NCBI GenBank assembly: GCA_030747485.1 | Contig: JASLKP010000017.1 | Span: 1-34,149 of the forward strand | Direction: 5' to 3' | Origin: Candidatus Thalassarchaeaceae archaeon | GTDB taxonomy: Archaea > Thermoplasmatota > Poseidoniia > Poseidoniales > Thalassarchaeaceae | DNA: 34,149 nucleotides | Shown here: positions 18,915 through 26,368 of the stretch, piece after piece | How the letters are laid out: every line of letters begins with the position of its first letter | Numbering within the stretch: the first letter of the stretch is position 1 | Program-made: the position numbers and the translations under genes | The notes under the pieces: generated by a model | Told to the model about the DNA's origin: nothing | The model's input: only the letters and a program-made list of their open reading frames with translations | Databases searched by the model: none

Positions 18915-19493
18915 TTATGGGTTGGGTTGTGTTGAGTTTACGGGAATATCGACTAGAATTACCCTACAAGTTCTACATCGATAACGACCATTACCTCGTC
19001 TTTTTCGTGGATGGCTAATGTTGCACTTTGGACATTCCAACAACCATTTTGCCGTTCTCATTCGAAGGAAAGTGCCGAAGTCCTTACCCATCGTTTTTGC
19101 ATCTTGATCTGGCCACAATGCCTCCATCTGCCTAAACGTTCGATCGTGGTTGGCAAATCCGAGTGCGTGAAGATATTCATGGAATAGAAGAAATGCTGCA
19201 TATCTCATCCATTTACTCGTCAATGCTTCGGGATGAACATCTACACATCGAACATCTTCTGGTCCAACGCCATTCGCTTTTTGAACACCTTTTTTGTACC
19301 TACAAACAGCGTGAAGGTTGGTTGCATTCTTTCGTACCTTTCCTAAGGGAATTTGTTGTAATGCTGCAATCGGTAAATCGACAAGTTCGGGGATGGTATG
19401 CATGACAGAAATGACTTCCAAAGCCATGTCTTCTAAGGTTGGACATTCATCCTGAGTTTTGACCCAATCCTCTAGCGTAGACTGGGTGGCCAT
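18915..19493 (-). CDS. SprT-like zinc metalloprotease domain protein
   Basis: This 192-residue protein carries the SprT/Spartan-type active site: H105-E-Y-L-H109 with a third ligand H116 (NHDRTF) seven residues on, followed by a C-terminal zinc ribbon C154-PKC157 and C173-RTC176. SprT-domain proteins include Spartan, which cleaves proteins crosslinked to DNA; the short archaeal and bacterial members are less well studied. No signal peptide is present. It ends 10 bases before the palindrome of the next minus-strand gene. A role in DNA repair would suit its separation from exported proteins, but this is inference. Confidence 0.8.
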   Translation of the reverse strand: MATQSTLEDWVKTQDECPTLEDMALEVISVMHTIPELVDLPIAALQQIPLGKVRKNATNLHAVCRYKKGVQKANGVGPEDVRCVDVHPEALTSKWMRYAAFLLFHEYLHALGFANHDRTFRQMEALWPDQDAKTMGKDFGTFLRMRTAKWLLECPKCNISHPRKRRGNGRYRCRTCRVILVDIPVNSTQPNP

Positions 19494-19555
19494 GTGACTG
19501 CATTACCTCGGCCGTTCTTCAACGTGCCTTTTTTTTATTTGCAAATGAATCGCTG

Positions 19556-20032
19556 TCAATGCCATCGATGCCAAGCAGGATGTCCTTCCTTGACGGCCAC
19601 GAATAATCCCTCTCCAATGGCACAAAGTTCTCCGTTAGCCGTTAATTTCATTGAAATATTTGCACGATCACCTTCCAATGATTCAACTTGACTGGTGACA
19701 TGCAGGGGAACATTATGTGGAGTCGGCCGTCGTAATTTGACAGTATATTTTGCCGTGACAGTACAAGGTGGGTGATTACCACCTCGTTCAGCCATGATGG
19801 CCATAGCTGCAGTCCAATTTCCATGACAATCAAGCAAGGTACCAATGATTCCTCCGTTAATCATTCCAGGAAATGCCTGATGTGAATCAGATGTTTCAAA
19901 CCACATTTCCAATCCATTTTCTATTCCAAATGAGCGAATCCGTAAGCCCTCTTGATTGGCGGGTCCACAACCGAAGCAGATGCTGTTTGGTGCGTGCTGT
20001 TCCTGTACACTGGGTTCTGCCTTGTCTCCCAT
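19556..20032 (-). CDS. Hotdog-fold thioesterase (PaaI-like)
   Basis: The 158-residue size and pattern fit a PaaI/THEM4-like acyl-CoA thioesterase: the N-terminal CFGCGPANQEGL seen in this subgroup, then the hotdog helix region FPGMINGGIIGTLLDCHG, then the strand KYTVKLRRPTP. The usual HGG of the active site is NGG here (Asn59), while the Asp of LLD is kept. That substitution may alter chemistry or reflect a binding-only protein. The substrate is unknown. It lies 62 bases upstream of the SprT-like gene on the same strand. Confidence 0.8.
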   Translation of the reverse strand: MGDKAEPSVQEQHAPNSICFGCGPANQEGLRIRSFGIENGLEMWFETSDSHQAFPGMINGGIIGTLLDCHGNWTAAMAIMAERGGNHPPCTVTAKYTVKLRRPTPHNVPLHVTSQVESLEGDRANISMKLTANGELCAIGEGLFVAVKEGHPAWHRWH

Positions 20033-20072
20033 GTTTGTTCGAAATCATCGAACGTCTTTGAGCCTTGATGTT

Positions 20073-20089
20073 CCGGCCCTATGGGCCGG
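20073..20089. repeat. Palindrome CCGGCCC-TAT-GGGCCGG
   Basis: Perfect 7-bp arms enclose a 3-base loop between the divergent thioesterase and deacylase genes, 41 bases upstream of the thioesterase ATG. It shares the GCCC-NNN-GGGC core with the palindromes at 18888 and 26369. Confidence 0.55.
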
Positions 20090-20097
20090 GCTCAGTA

Positions 20098-20149
20098 AAT
20101 CCCCACTTTAGGGACGCTCTAGACGTATCATTCAAATGAGGTGGGGATT
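20098..20149. repeat. Long-spaced inverted repeat upstream of the deacylase gene
   Basis: AATCCCCAC (20098-20106) and its exact complement GTGGGGATT (20141-20149) are separated by 34 bases. The ATG of the downstream gene is 32 bases further on. A paired regulator site is possible. A transcript would form a 9-bp stem with a large loop. Confidence 0.4.
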
Positions 20150-20180
20150 GGTGGATGACATCCGCTGAGGCGGCGATGGG

Positions 20181-21551
20181 ATGGCCAAAATGGTCGATGA
20201 AAAATCTAGTGGGACGAAGAAGCCCAAGAAGGCCTCTTCAAAGAAGTCCAAGACACTGAAGGTGAGTAACCAGATTCCAGCGAAACGTCGACGAGAAATT
20301 GAGAAGGCCCTTGATGCCCACAGTCATTCACGACCTGAGTGGGATCGATTAACTGGGGCCAAACAACATCGATTCTTCGGAAAACGCATCAAACCAGGTA
20401 CATTACGACGAGTTGATTTCCCGTTACTTGAAACAAAATTAGGAGATCCCTGGTCAACTCCTGTGACAGTTATTCATGGAACTCGACCGGGACCTACCAT
20501 CACGATTACTGGAGGTGTACACGGTGATGAGATGGTCGGGCAAGTCGTTTGTAGCCTCCTATCTCAATCAGTATTTACCGGACCAGGTCGACCATTAGAC
20601 CCTGAATTAATGGCAGGAACAGTTCGATTAGCGCCAGTATTGAATCCTCCAGGCTTGGCTCGGCAACGACGATATTTCCCCGACGGCCGAGATTTGAATC
20701 GTGAATTCCCTGGTTCAGAGAGTGGTTCCACAACCGGACGAGTTGCATTTAGGGTTCTGAATGAGTTGGTCAATGGCTCCGACTTTTTGTTGGATTTACA
20801 TACTGCTGCAAGTGGCCGAGACAATCTTCCACAAGTTAGAGCAAACCTTGCTCATCCACCTAGCAATCGAGTGGCCCGAGCGTTTGGAATTGAAGTGATT
20901 CTCGATTCTAGGGGTCCCAAAGGATCGATGCGAAGAGAAGCTCAGAAACTTGGTATTGGTTCCCTTACTTACGAGGGGGGTGGTGCCAATCTTGCAGACC
21001 ACGAGGCTGTTCAAATTGCGATTCATGGAGTTCTCAATGTGATGCGCAGTCTCCACATCATCCCTGGTCACGCTGCCCGACCTAAGTTCAGGCTACTTGC
21101 CAGTGGTTCTACTTGGGTTCGTGCAGATGAGGGGGGATTGGTCGACCTCTTTGTCGGTCGTGGTTCATATGTAGAAGCTGGAGAGGTCATCGGTCGAATT
21201 GTCGATCCACAGCGTCCACACGAAAGTGCTGACATCATCTCTCCTTCTCGAGGATTATTCATTTGCACTGCAAACAATCCGATAGTCAGTCCAGGAACCC
21301 CTGTTGGACATTTGCTCCCAATCACTCGAGGATCTCGTCTGATTCGGAAAGGTTTGGACAAGAAGACGAATCGTCTCATCGTAAGTGGGTCAAAAGGGGA
21401 ACCAGTCTGGCGAGAAGAATTCGAAGTTGAGGACATCTCAATCGATGGCGAATGGTCAGGGGGTGGTGTTGATGCTGAATGGCAAAGAGATTGGCCAGAA
21501 TCATCTGAACGTGAACACGTAGAAGCCTCTGAAGAAGAGGATGCAGATTGA
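20181..21551 (+). CDS. AstE/aspartoacylase-like deacylase (M14-type zinc hydrolase)
   Basis: The 456-residue protein shows the succinylglutamate desuccinylase/aspartoacylase fold. Zinc ligands are H114 and E117 in GGVHGDE and H207 in LLDLHTAASG; the substrate-binding arginine lies in GRDLNREFPG, and E265 (SLTYEGGGANL) is the probable catalytic acid-base. The C-terminal part forms a beta-rich lipoyl/biotinyl-like domain (GLVDLFVGRGSYVEAGEVIGRIVDP). An N-terminal extension of about 35 residues is very Lys/Ser-rich, and the C-terminus is acidic. The amide substrate is unknown; COG3608-type members act on varied N-acyl compounds. GAGGCGG upstream supports the start. Confidence 0.85.
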   Translation: MAKMVDEKSSGTKKPKKASSKKSKTLKVSNQIPAKRRREIEKALDAHSHSRPEWDRLTGAKQHRFFGKRIKPGTLRRVDFPLLETKLGDPWSTPVTVIHGTRPGPTITITGGVHGDEMVGQVVCSLLSQSVFTGPGRPLDPELMAGTVRLAPVLNPPGLARQRRYFPDGRDLNREFPGSESGSTTGRVAFRVLNELVNGSDFLLDLHTAASGRDNLPQVRANLAHPPSNRVARAFGIEVILDSRGPKGSMRREAQKLGIGSLTYEGGGANLADHEAVQIAIHGVLNVMRSLHIIPGHAARPKFRLLASGSTWVRADEGGLVDLFVGRGSYVEAGEVIGRIVDPQRPHESADIISPSRGLFICTANNPIVSPGTPVGHLLPITRGSRLIRKGLDKKTNRLIVSGSKGEPVWREEFEVEDISIDGEWSGGGVDAEWQRDWPESSEREHVEASEEEDAD

Positions 21552-22427
21552 TTACTCTTCTTCATTTGATTTGATGTTGAGTAATGATGGCAATCTCTGA
21601 ACCGTCGTCATCATGGCAGGTGCCATGAGGAGGAAGATTAGAATTCCAACGAACAATGCTAATCTTCCATTTGCTTCATCATTGGTTGGGATGGTTTGGT
21701 CGGTTGGAAAAGTGTTTGAGGCATCCATCAATTCGACATTACCTGGTGTCCGTCCTATAATCAGAACATAATCTGCCTCAATCATTTCTGTTCCATTATT
21801 GACAGCAATCGCCCAAGTTTGACTTGTCCCATCCCATGTTTGGTTGAATTCCCCAGCAATGGCCAAATTCTCTTTTTCTTCATCGATGACCCAAAGGTCC
21901 AGTTCCACATCAACCTCTGTCGAGTTCAATTCGACTTGAATGATTCCACCACTTTTTGTCGCGTTACCTTGCAAAGTAATCGTTCCTAATGAATCAGGTA
22001 AGGCATCTAACAAGTCATCCACTTCATTTGCCTGTGCTCTAGAAATCAATCGCCATTGTCCATCTACTGCGAAGGTGGGATATCCATCAACGCCTGCGTG
22101 TATCATCCGTTCTCGTGCACTCTGTATGAATTGTTCATCACTGATATTGGATGAATGAAGTTTAACGACAGTTGTATTGGTATGTGAATCTGAAAGTCCT
22201 TCGGCGGCGATTTCTGCAGTCCTGCAAGGTAAACACCATGTTGCTGTAAACAACTCGACAACGTGGTCGATATGTCGTATTTCACCGCCATCCAATGGCA
22301 CTTCAATGGCGAAAATAATCGCTTCATCTTCTTGTGATTCAATATCAATAATGCCAGATCCGCTGACGGGCATTGATGCAATCAAGATCATTCCAACAAA
22401 TGTGATGGCTGGAAAGATACGCCCCAT
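21552..22427 (-). CDS. Exported thioredoxin-fold protein with C-terminal membrane anchor
   Basis: From the ATG at 22427 the protein has 291 residues: a signal peptide (MGRIFPAITFVGMILIASMP), a thioredoxin-like domain with C65-LPC68 in ELFTATWCLPCRTAE, a cis-proline site (GYPTF, P117), a beta-rich second domain and a membrane helix near residues 255-275. The track of the frame upstream of ATG 22427 is not needed and would spoil the signal. It should sit outside the cytoplasm as a disulfide oxidoreductase. It is divergent from ctaA, which carries two cysteine pairs, so it may maintain those or handle copper thiols for the oxidase; this is inference. Its stop abuts the deacylase stop with no base between. 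Confidence 0.82.
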   Translation of the reverse strand: MGRIFPAITFVGMILIASMPVSGSGIIDIESQEDEAIIFAIEVPLDGGEIRHIDHVVELFTATWCLPCRTAEIAAEGLSDSHTNTTVVKLHSSNISDEQFIQSARERMIHAGVDGYPTFAVDGQWRLISRAQANEVDDLLDALPDSLGTITLQGNATKSGGIIQVELNSTEVDVELDLWVIDEEKENLAIAGEFNQTWDGTSQTWAIAVNNGTEMIEADYVLIIGRTPGNVELMDASNTFPTDQTIPTNDEANGRLALFVGILIFLLMAPAMMTTVQRLPSLLNIKSNEEE

Positions 22428-22434
22428 GCCTAAC

Positions 22435-22447
22435 CGGTCCCCGACCG
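22435..22447. repeat. Palindrome in the thioredoxin/ctaA spacer
   Basis: CGGTC-CCC-GACCG has perfect 5-bp arms and a 3-base loop, 8 to 20 bases upstream of the minus-strand ATG and just inside the CTTAAG box. Confidence 0.4.
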
Positions 22448-22449
22448 TC

Positions 22450-22455
22450 CTTAAG
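22450..22455. promoter_or_regulatory. Palindromic TATA-like box shared by two divergent genes
   Basis: CTTAAG is centred 26.5 bases from the A of the ctaA ATG (22479) and 25.5 bases from the A of the minus-strand ATG (22427). Because it reads the same on both strands, one box could position transcription of both leaderless genes. Confidence 0.5.
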
Positions 22456-22478
22456 TAGCCGTGACCTAAGCGATTCCC

Positions 22479-23531
22479 ATGGACAGCGAGCGCGGTTGGA
22501 AGCGTCTTTGTCATCTCCCATTGCTATTATTCACAATTACAATGATTTCAATCGTGATTGGAGGTACAATTCGTATCAACGATGCAGGTGAATCCTGTCC
22601 GGATTGGCCAAAATGCTTCGGATCGTGGAGTTTTGATGTATCTGAAGAGGATCAAACAACTTGGTATCTAGAACATCCAGATGAAATTGATTCAGATGGT
22701 ATTGGAAAAACATATTCTACATTTGAAATTTTCATCGAATGGATTCATCGATTGGTCACAGGTCTGATTCTGGGACCATTATGCATCATTCAATGGGTAA
22801 TCGCTTTCCGAAAGCGAGAGGATTTACCGGACGTCCATCGTGCCAGCCTAATGGCACTTGGACTGGTTATTTTCCAAGGTGCTCTTGGATATCTTACGGT
22901 AAAATATGACAATATTCATTGGTCAGTAGCAGCTCATTTATTCGGTTCAATGGCGCTTTCAGTTGCCCTTCTATGGGCATGGATTCGTTGGATGGAAGCG
23001 GACAGGGCGTTGCCGGATTGGATGCGCCTAAATCGCACTTATTCAATTCGAATCAAACCTAGGTTATACGATCTATCGATTTCAACCTTGATTGTCCTGT
23101 TGCTTGGCTCTTTAGTTGCCGCAGTAGAGAATGCAAATCAGGCATGTTCAGTTGGTACCTTTTCGGCATGGCCACTTTGTCAAGGGGGCATCATGCCTAG
23201 TGCGGCAAGCATGGCCTCACACCTCCATACGACTCATCGATTTGCAGTACTGTTCATCGGGGCCTGGCTCATCTTTAATCTCGTTCGCATTGGCCGTGAT
23301 GAGCGTACAGTTATCCGCCGTTTTCTACATGCAGGAGTCGGCCTTTACGTCCTCAATGTATTGATTGGGGGCATTTACATCCTGTCCTGGAATTCTACAA
23401 GAGGATTCATTGAGCACCTTTCATTGTTCCATTTGCTGCTTGGTAGCCTTTCTTTCTTGAGCATCGCATTCGCTGCACTCCTCGCTACAAATGCGAGTCT
23501 AAATGATGCAACGACAGAGGGTGAAGAGTGA
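22479..23531 (+). CDS. ctaA: Heme A synthase (CtaA/COX15 family)
   Basis: CtaA oxidises the methyl group of heme O to give heme A for aa3-type oxidases. The 350-residue protein shows about eight membrane helices in two halves. Each half has the family cysteine pair (C40-PDWPKC46 in GESCPDWPKCFG, and CSVGTFSAWPLCQG in the second half) and conserved heme-binding histidines (EWIHRLVTG, AAHLFG, HTTHRF, LFHLLLG). It precedes rpoK and ctaB on the same strand and is divergent from the exported thioredoxin. Leaderless transcription from the CTTAAG box is likely. Confidence 0.92.
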   Translation: MDSERGWKRLCHLPLLLFTITMISIVIGGTIRINDAGESCPDWPKCFGSWSFDVSEEDQTTWYLEHPDEIDSDGIGKTYSTFEIFIEWIHRLVTGLILGPLCIIQWVIAFRKREDLPDVHRASLMALGLVIFQGALGYLTVKYDNIHWSVAAHLFGSMALSVALLWAWIRWMEADRALPDWMRLNRTYSIRIKPRLYDLSISTLIVLLLGSLVAAVENANQACSVGTFSAWPLCQGGIMPSAASMASHLHTTHRFAVLFIGAWLIFNLVRIGRDERTVIRRFLHAGVGLYVLNVLIGGIYILSWNSTRGFIEHLSLFHLLLGSLSFLSIAFAALLATNASLNDATTEGEE

Positions 23532-23536
23532 ATCAT

Positions 23537-23551
23537 AGCCCCTACGGGGCT
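23537..23551. repeat. Palindrome AGCCCC-TAC-GGGGCT after ctaA
   Basis: Perfect 6-bp arms and a TAC loop begin five bases after the ctaA stop codon. It has the same core type as the palindromes at 18888, 20073, 23883 and 26369. In this position it could mark the ctaA 3' end. Confidence 0.5.
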
Positions 23552-23615
23552 CCCGATGGCCTTATGATACTCGGGCAGGTCGCCGAGTCGCAGCGCACTG
23601 CTGTAAGTGATTACA

Positions 23616-23870
23616 ATGGTTGAACCGGTACGCCCCCACACTCGCTTTGAGAAAGCCAGAATCATTGGTGCTCGCGCCCTACAGATTAGCATGGGTGCAC
23701 CACTTTACGTTGGTGAAGACGACCTACGTGTTGCCTTTCGAGAGGAACTTGTCAGCCTTTACGGCGTAGACGAGGCCAATATCCGTTTCGTTCTGGACCC
23801 ACTCAAAATTGCATCATTGGAGTATGAGCGTCAACTCATCCCAATCGACGTTGATCCTCACCTGTCTTGA
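23616..23870 (+). CDS. rpoK: DNA-directed RNA polymerase subunit K (Rpb6 homologue)
   Basis: The 84-residue protein contains the signature [20 protein letters not shown], which is almost the consensus of archaeal RpoK and eukaryotic Rpb6, followed by the C-terminal [17 protein letters not shown] element. RpoK stabilises the clamp of RNA polymerase. ATG 23616 follows AAGTGATT; an in-frame GTG at 23607 is less likely. A CTTATG at 23561-23566 would place transcription about 26 bases before the ATG. Its placement between heme genes is unusual. Confidence 0.93.
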   Translation: MVEPVRPHTRFEKARIIGARALQISMGAPLYVGEDDLRVAFREELVSLYGVDEANIRFVLDPLKIASLEYERQLIPIDVDPHLS

Positions 23871-23882
23871 ATGGACTATGAA

Positions 23883-23901
23883 GACGCCCTGTAAGGGCGT
23901 C
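23883..23901. repeat. Palindrome GACGCCCT-GTA-AGGGCGTC after rpoK
   Basis: Eight perfect base pairs with a 3-base loop lie 12 bases after the rpoK stop and 32 bases before the ctaB ATG. This is one of the strongest hairpins in the window. Confidence 0.55.
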
Positions 23902-23933
23902 ATTGATAGGATGCAAAGGTTCGCATCGTGACA

Positions 23934-24989
23934 ATGAGCGAGACCCCCCCCTCAAATCAGGCCAATCTTTCCGATTGGTTTCGTTTGATGAAACCAGGCG
24001 TTCTTGCCCTTCTTCAAGTGACTGCAATGTGTGCAATCCTCATTCATGATCTCATTATTTGGAATGCGGCGAATCGAACTGGATTTGACATCATGGCGAC
24101 ATTGGAAACAATGGGCGTTGTGTTCGTGGGTGGATACTTGACCGCAGGTGGTGCGCATACGTTCAACAATGTCTTCGACAGAGATATCGACCCACAGATG
24201 AAACGCACTGAGAACCGTGCCATTGCCAGAGGCGCAATCACACCAATTGGTGGTTTGGTTTGGGCGTTAATTTTGTCAGTATCCGGGACACTTTGGCTCA
24301 TTCATTTTGCGAATGAAGTCGCCGCTTTTTGGGCAGCTTTCAGTATCTTGTTTTACGTATTCATTTACACACTTTGGCTTAAAAGAACCAGTGTACAGAA
24401 CATCGTGATTGGTGGTATTGCTGGTGCGACCCCACCTCTTGTTGGATGGGCTGCTGCGATGGGTGATTCATTGAGTATTGCCAATCCCTTTGATTTGGGT
24501 AGCGTCTTACCTTGGTTGATGTTTGTGTTAATCTTCTTGTGGACTCCACCACATTTCTGGGCTCTTGCACTGTATCGAAGTCAGCAGTACAAGGATGCAG
24601 GGATTCCAATGATGCCATGGGTAAAGGGGGCACAGCGAACGATGATTGAAATGCGTGTGTATGCCTTACTGCTGATTGGAATTGCCGCGATGCCATGGCT
24701 GAATCCAAGTGAAGTTGGAGAATTGGCTGCATATGTCTACACACTCATCGCTTTGGTGCTTGGAATATGGTATAATCAAACGGTCATTTCGATTGATCTC
24801 TATGAGCCCAGAGATGAAGATGGTCGCATACCATCGGCAGCGCATTCATTCTTCATTTCTCTCGGTTATCTGGCCCTCATGTATATCTCAATGGTATTCG
24901 TTCTGATTTCACCAGAATTGACAGTATTGTGTCTTGTTTTGGTCATGATTAGAATTGTTACAGGTCAGTCTAAGCAAACGGTTGCATAG
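23934..24989 (+). CDS. ctaB: Protoheme IX farnesyltransferase (heme O synthase)
   Basis: CtaB attaches the farnesyl or related isoprenoid chain to heme B to form heme O, the substrate of CtaA. The 351-residue protein is a UbiA-type membrane prenyltransferase. The first Asp-rich motif is NNVFDRDIDPQMKRTENR, the usual N...DxxxDxxMxRTxxR; the second conserved region is WTPPHFWALALY with the following KDAGIPMMPWVKG. About nine membrane helices are present. ATG 23934 is chosen over the in-frame GTG at 23928. It is separated from rpoK by 63 bases containing a strong palindrome. Confidence 0.94.
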   Translation: MSETPPSNQANLSDWFRLMKPGVLALLQVTAMCAILIHDLIIWNAANRTGFDIMATLETMGVVFVGGYLTAGGAHTFNNVFDRDIDPQMKRTENRAIARGAITPIGGLVWALILSVSGTLWLIHFANEVAAFWAAFSILFYVFIYTLWLKRTSVQNIVIGGIAGATPPLVGWAAAMGDSLSIANPFDLGSVLPWLMFVLIFLWTPPHFWALALYRSQQYKDAGIPMMPWVKGAQRTMIEMRVYALLLIGIAAMPWLNPSEVGELAAYVYTLIALVLGIWYNQTVISIDLYEPRDEDGRIPSAAHSFFISLGYLALMYISMVFVLISPELTVLCLVLVMIRIVTGQSKQTVA

Positions 24990-25009
24990 GGACTCTAAAC
25001 GGCGTCGAC

Positions 25010-25015
25010 TTCATA
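25010..25015 (+). promoter_or_regulatory. TATA-like TTCATA before the DRE-TIM synthase
   Basis: TTCATA is centred 25.5 bases before position 25038, the last codon-like triplet (GTG) of the adjacent palindrome. From there to the ATG at 25065 would be a 27-base leader containing GGTGAG. Confidence 0.3.
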
Positions 25016-25020
25016 CACCC

Positions 25021-25040
25021 CACCACCCCTTCGGGTGGTG
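25021..25040. repeat. Palindrome CACCACCC/GGGTGGTG before the DRE-TIM synthase
   Basis: Eight perfect pairs enclose the loop CTTC. The last three bases are GTG, an in-frame possible start codon (25038) for the downstream gene. Confidence 0.55.
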
Positions 25041-25064
25041 CACGTGCTGCATGTGGTGAGACCA

Positions 25065-26321
25065 ATGAACGAGAACGACCTCATCTATGACTGGAATGTA
25101 GTGGACTATGAGTTCAATCGAAATCCATCAAATCATCCACACGAAATTTGGTTTGATGATGAAACATTACGTGATGGCCTCCAGTCTCCGAGTGCACGAA
25201 ATCCAACGATTGAGGAAAAAATTGAGTTGTTGTCCTACATGGAACGTTTGGGAATCCAAAAAGTGGACCTTGGTTTGCCAGGTGCCGGACCATTCCATGT
25301 CAACCACATCGATGCAATGTTGTCCCAAATCGTAGAAAATGACTACCAGATTCGACCAGGATGTGCCGTTCGAACCGTGATTGGTGATATCGAGCCCCTC
25401 GTCGATTTACAGGCTAAGCATGAGATGCAGATTCAGGCAAGTGCATTTCTTGGCACCAGCCCAATCCGTCAGTTTGCAGAAAATTGGACCATGGAACGAA
25501 TTCTTAGTACCGCTGAGGAAGCGGTTTCCTTCGCTGTTGACAATGACATTCCAGTGATGTTCGTCACAGAGGATACGACTCGCTCCAAGCCTGATGAAAT
25601 CAAAGCAGTCTACACCCGAGCAATCGAATTGGGTGCAGATCGAATATGTGTGTGTGATACTTGTGGACATGTGACGCCTAACGGTGTCAAACAATTGTTA
25701 CATTTCATCCAAGATGAAGTCATCCCAGATGCCGGTGTAAAACGTCGTGACATTGAAGTGAATTGGCATGGACATCAGGACCGCGGTCTAGGTGTTGCCA
25801 ATAATTTGGCCGCGGCTGAAGCGGGTGCCGATGTCATCCATGGAACTGCACTTGGTATTGGTGAACGAGCAGGTAACGCCCCACTTGACCAGACATTGGT
25901 GAACTTGTCATTGATGGGTGTCATTGACAATGATCTAACCTTGCTGAATGAATACATGCTCAAGGCGCACGAATATGTCGAAGTTGCTTTGCCACGCAAT
26001 TATCCTGTCTTCGGCGAAGACGCGTTTGAAACAGGGACTGGTGTCCATGCATCTGCGGTCATCAAGGCCATGAAGAAAGGAGACCACTGGTTGGCGGACC
26101 GAGTCTATTCTGGAGTTCCAGCTCAAGATTATGGGCTTGAACAGGTCATTCGCATCGGCCATATGAGTGGTCGTTCCAATATTATTTGGTGGTTGGAACA
26201 ACACGGGCACCAACCCAGTGACGAATTGATTGCTCATTTGTTTGAAGTTGCCAAGAGTCAGCGGCGCCTCATGACCGACGAAGAAGTCGAAGCCGCAGTT
26301 GCATCATTCCAGTCTTCTTGA
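25065..26321 (+). CDS. DRE-TIM synthase, isopropylmalate/homocitrate synthase-like
   Basis: The 418-residue protein is an HMGL-like TIM barrel. Key motifs are FDDETLRDGLQS (the DxxLRDG metal/catalytic loop), WHGHQDRGLGVANNLAAAEAG (HGHxD metal site) and GIGERAGNAPLDQ (the GxGERAGN loop of isopropylmalate and homocitrate synthases). The third part, about residues 300-418, resembles the catalytic accessory region; the C-terminal allosteric leucine domain of long LeuA proteins is absent. The condensed acid could be 2-oxoisovalerate, 2-oxoglutarate or pyruvate; no leu or lys genes are beside it to decide. GGTGAG four bases before the ATG supports this start, although GTG 25038 or 25035 remains possible. 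Confidence 0.82.
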   Translation: MNENDLIYDWNVVDYEFNRNPSNHPHEIWFDDETLRDGLQSPSARNPTIEEKIELLSYMERLGIQKVDLGLPGAGPFHVNHIDAMLSQIVENDYQIRPGCAVRTVIGDIEPLVDLQAKHEMQIQASAFLGTSPIRQFAENWTMERILSTAEEAVSFAVDNDIPVMFVTEDTTRSKPDEIKAVYTRAIELGADRICVCDTCGHVTPNGVKQLLHFIQDEVIPDAGVKRRDIEVNWHGHQDRGLGVANNLAAAEAGADVIHGTALGIGERAGNAPLDQTLVNLSLMGVIDNDLTLLNEYMLKAHEYVEVALPRNYPVFGEDAFETGTGVHASAVIKAMKKGDHWLADRVYSGVPAQDYGLEQVIRIGHMSGRSNIIWWLEQHGHQPSDELIAHLFEVAKSQRRLMTDEEVEAAVASFQSS

Positions 26322-26354
26322 ACTCAGTATACTCGACTCATCAGGAACAAACTG

Positions 26355-26360
26355 CTAAGA
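26355..26360 (+). promoter_or_regulatory. TATA-like CTAAGA before the subtilisin gene
   Basis: CTAAGA is centred 27.5 bases before the ATG at 26385. This favours that ATG over the one at 26370, which lies inside the palindrome. Confidence 0.3.
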
Positions 26361-26368
26361 GGGAACTG

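Noticed and set aside
19529..19540. T-rich run (TTTTTTTATTT) as a terminator between the SprT-like and hotdog genes
   Set aside because: No stem precedes it on either strand and it lies close to the SprT-like start; it may simply be promoter AT-richness.
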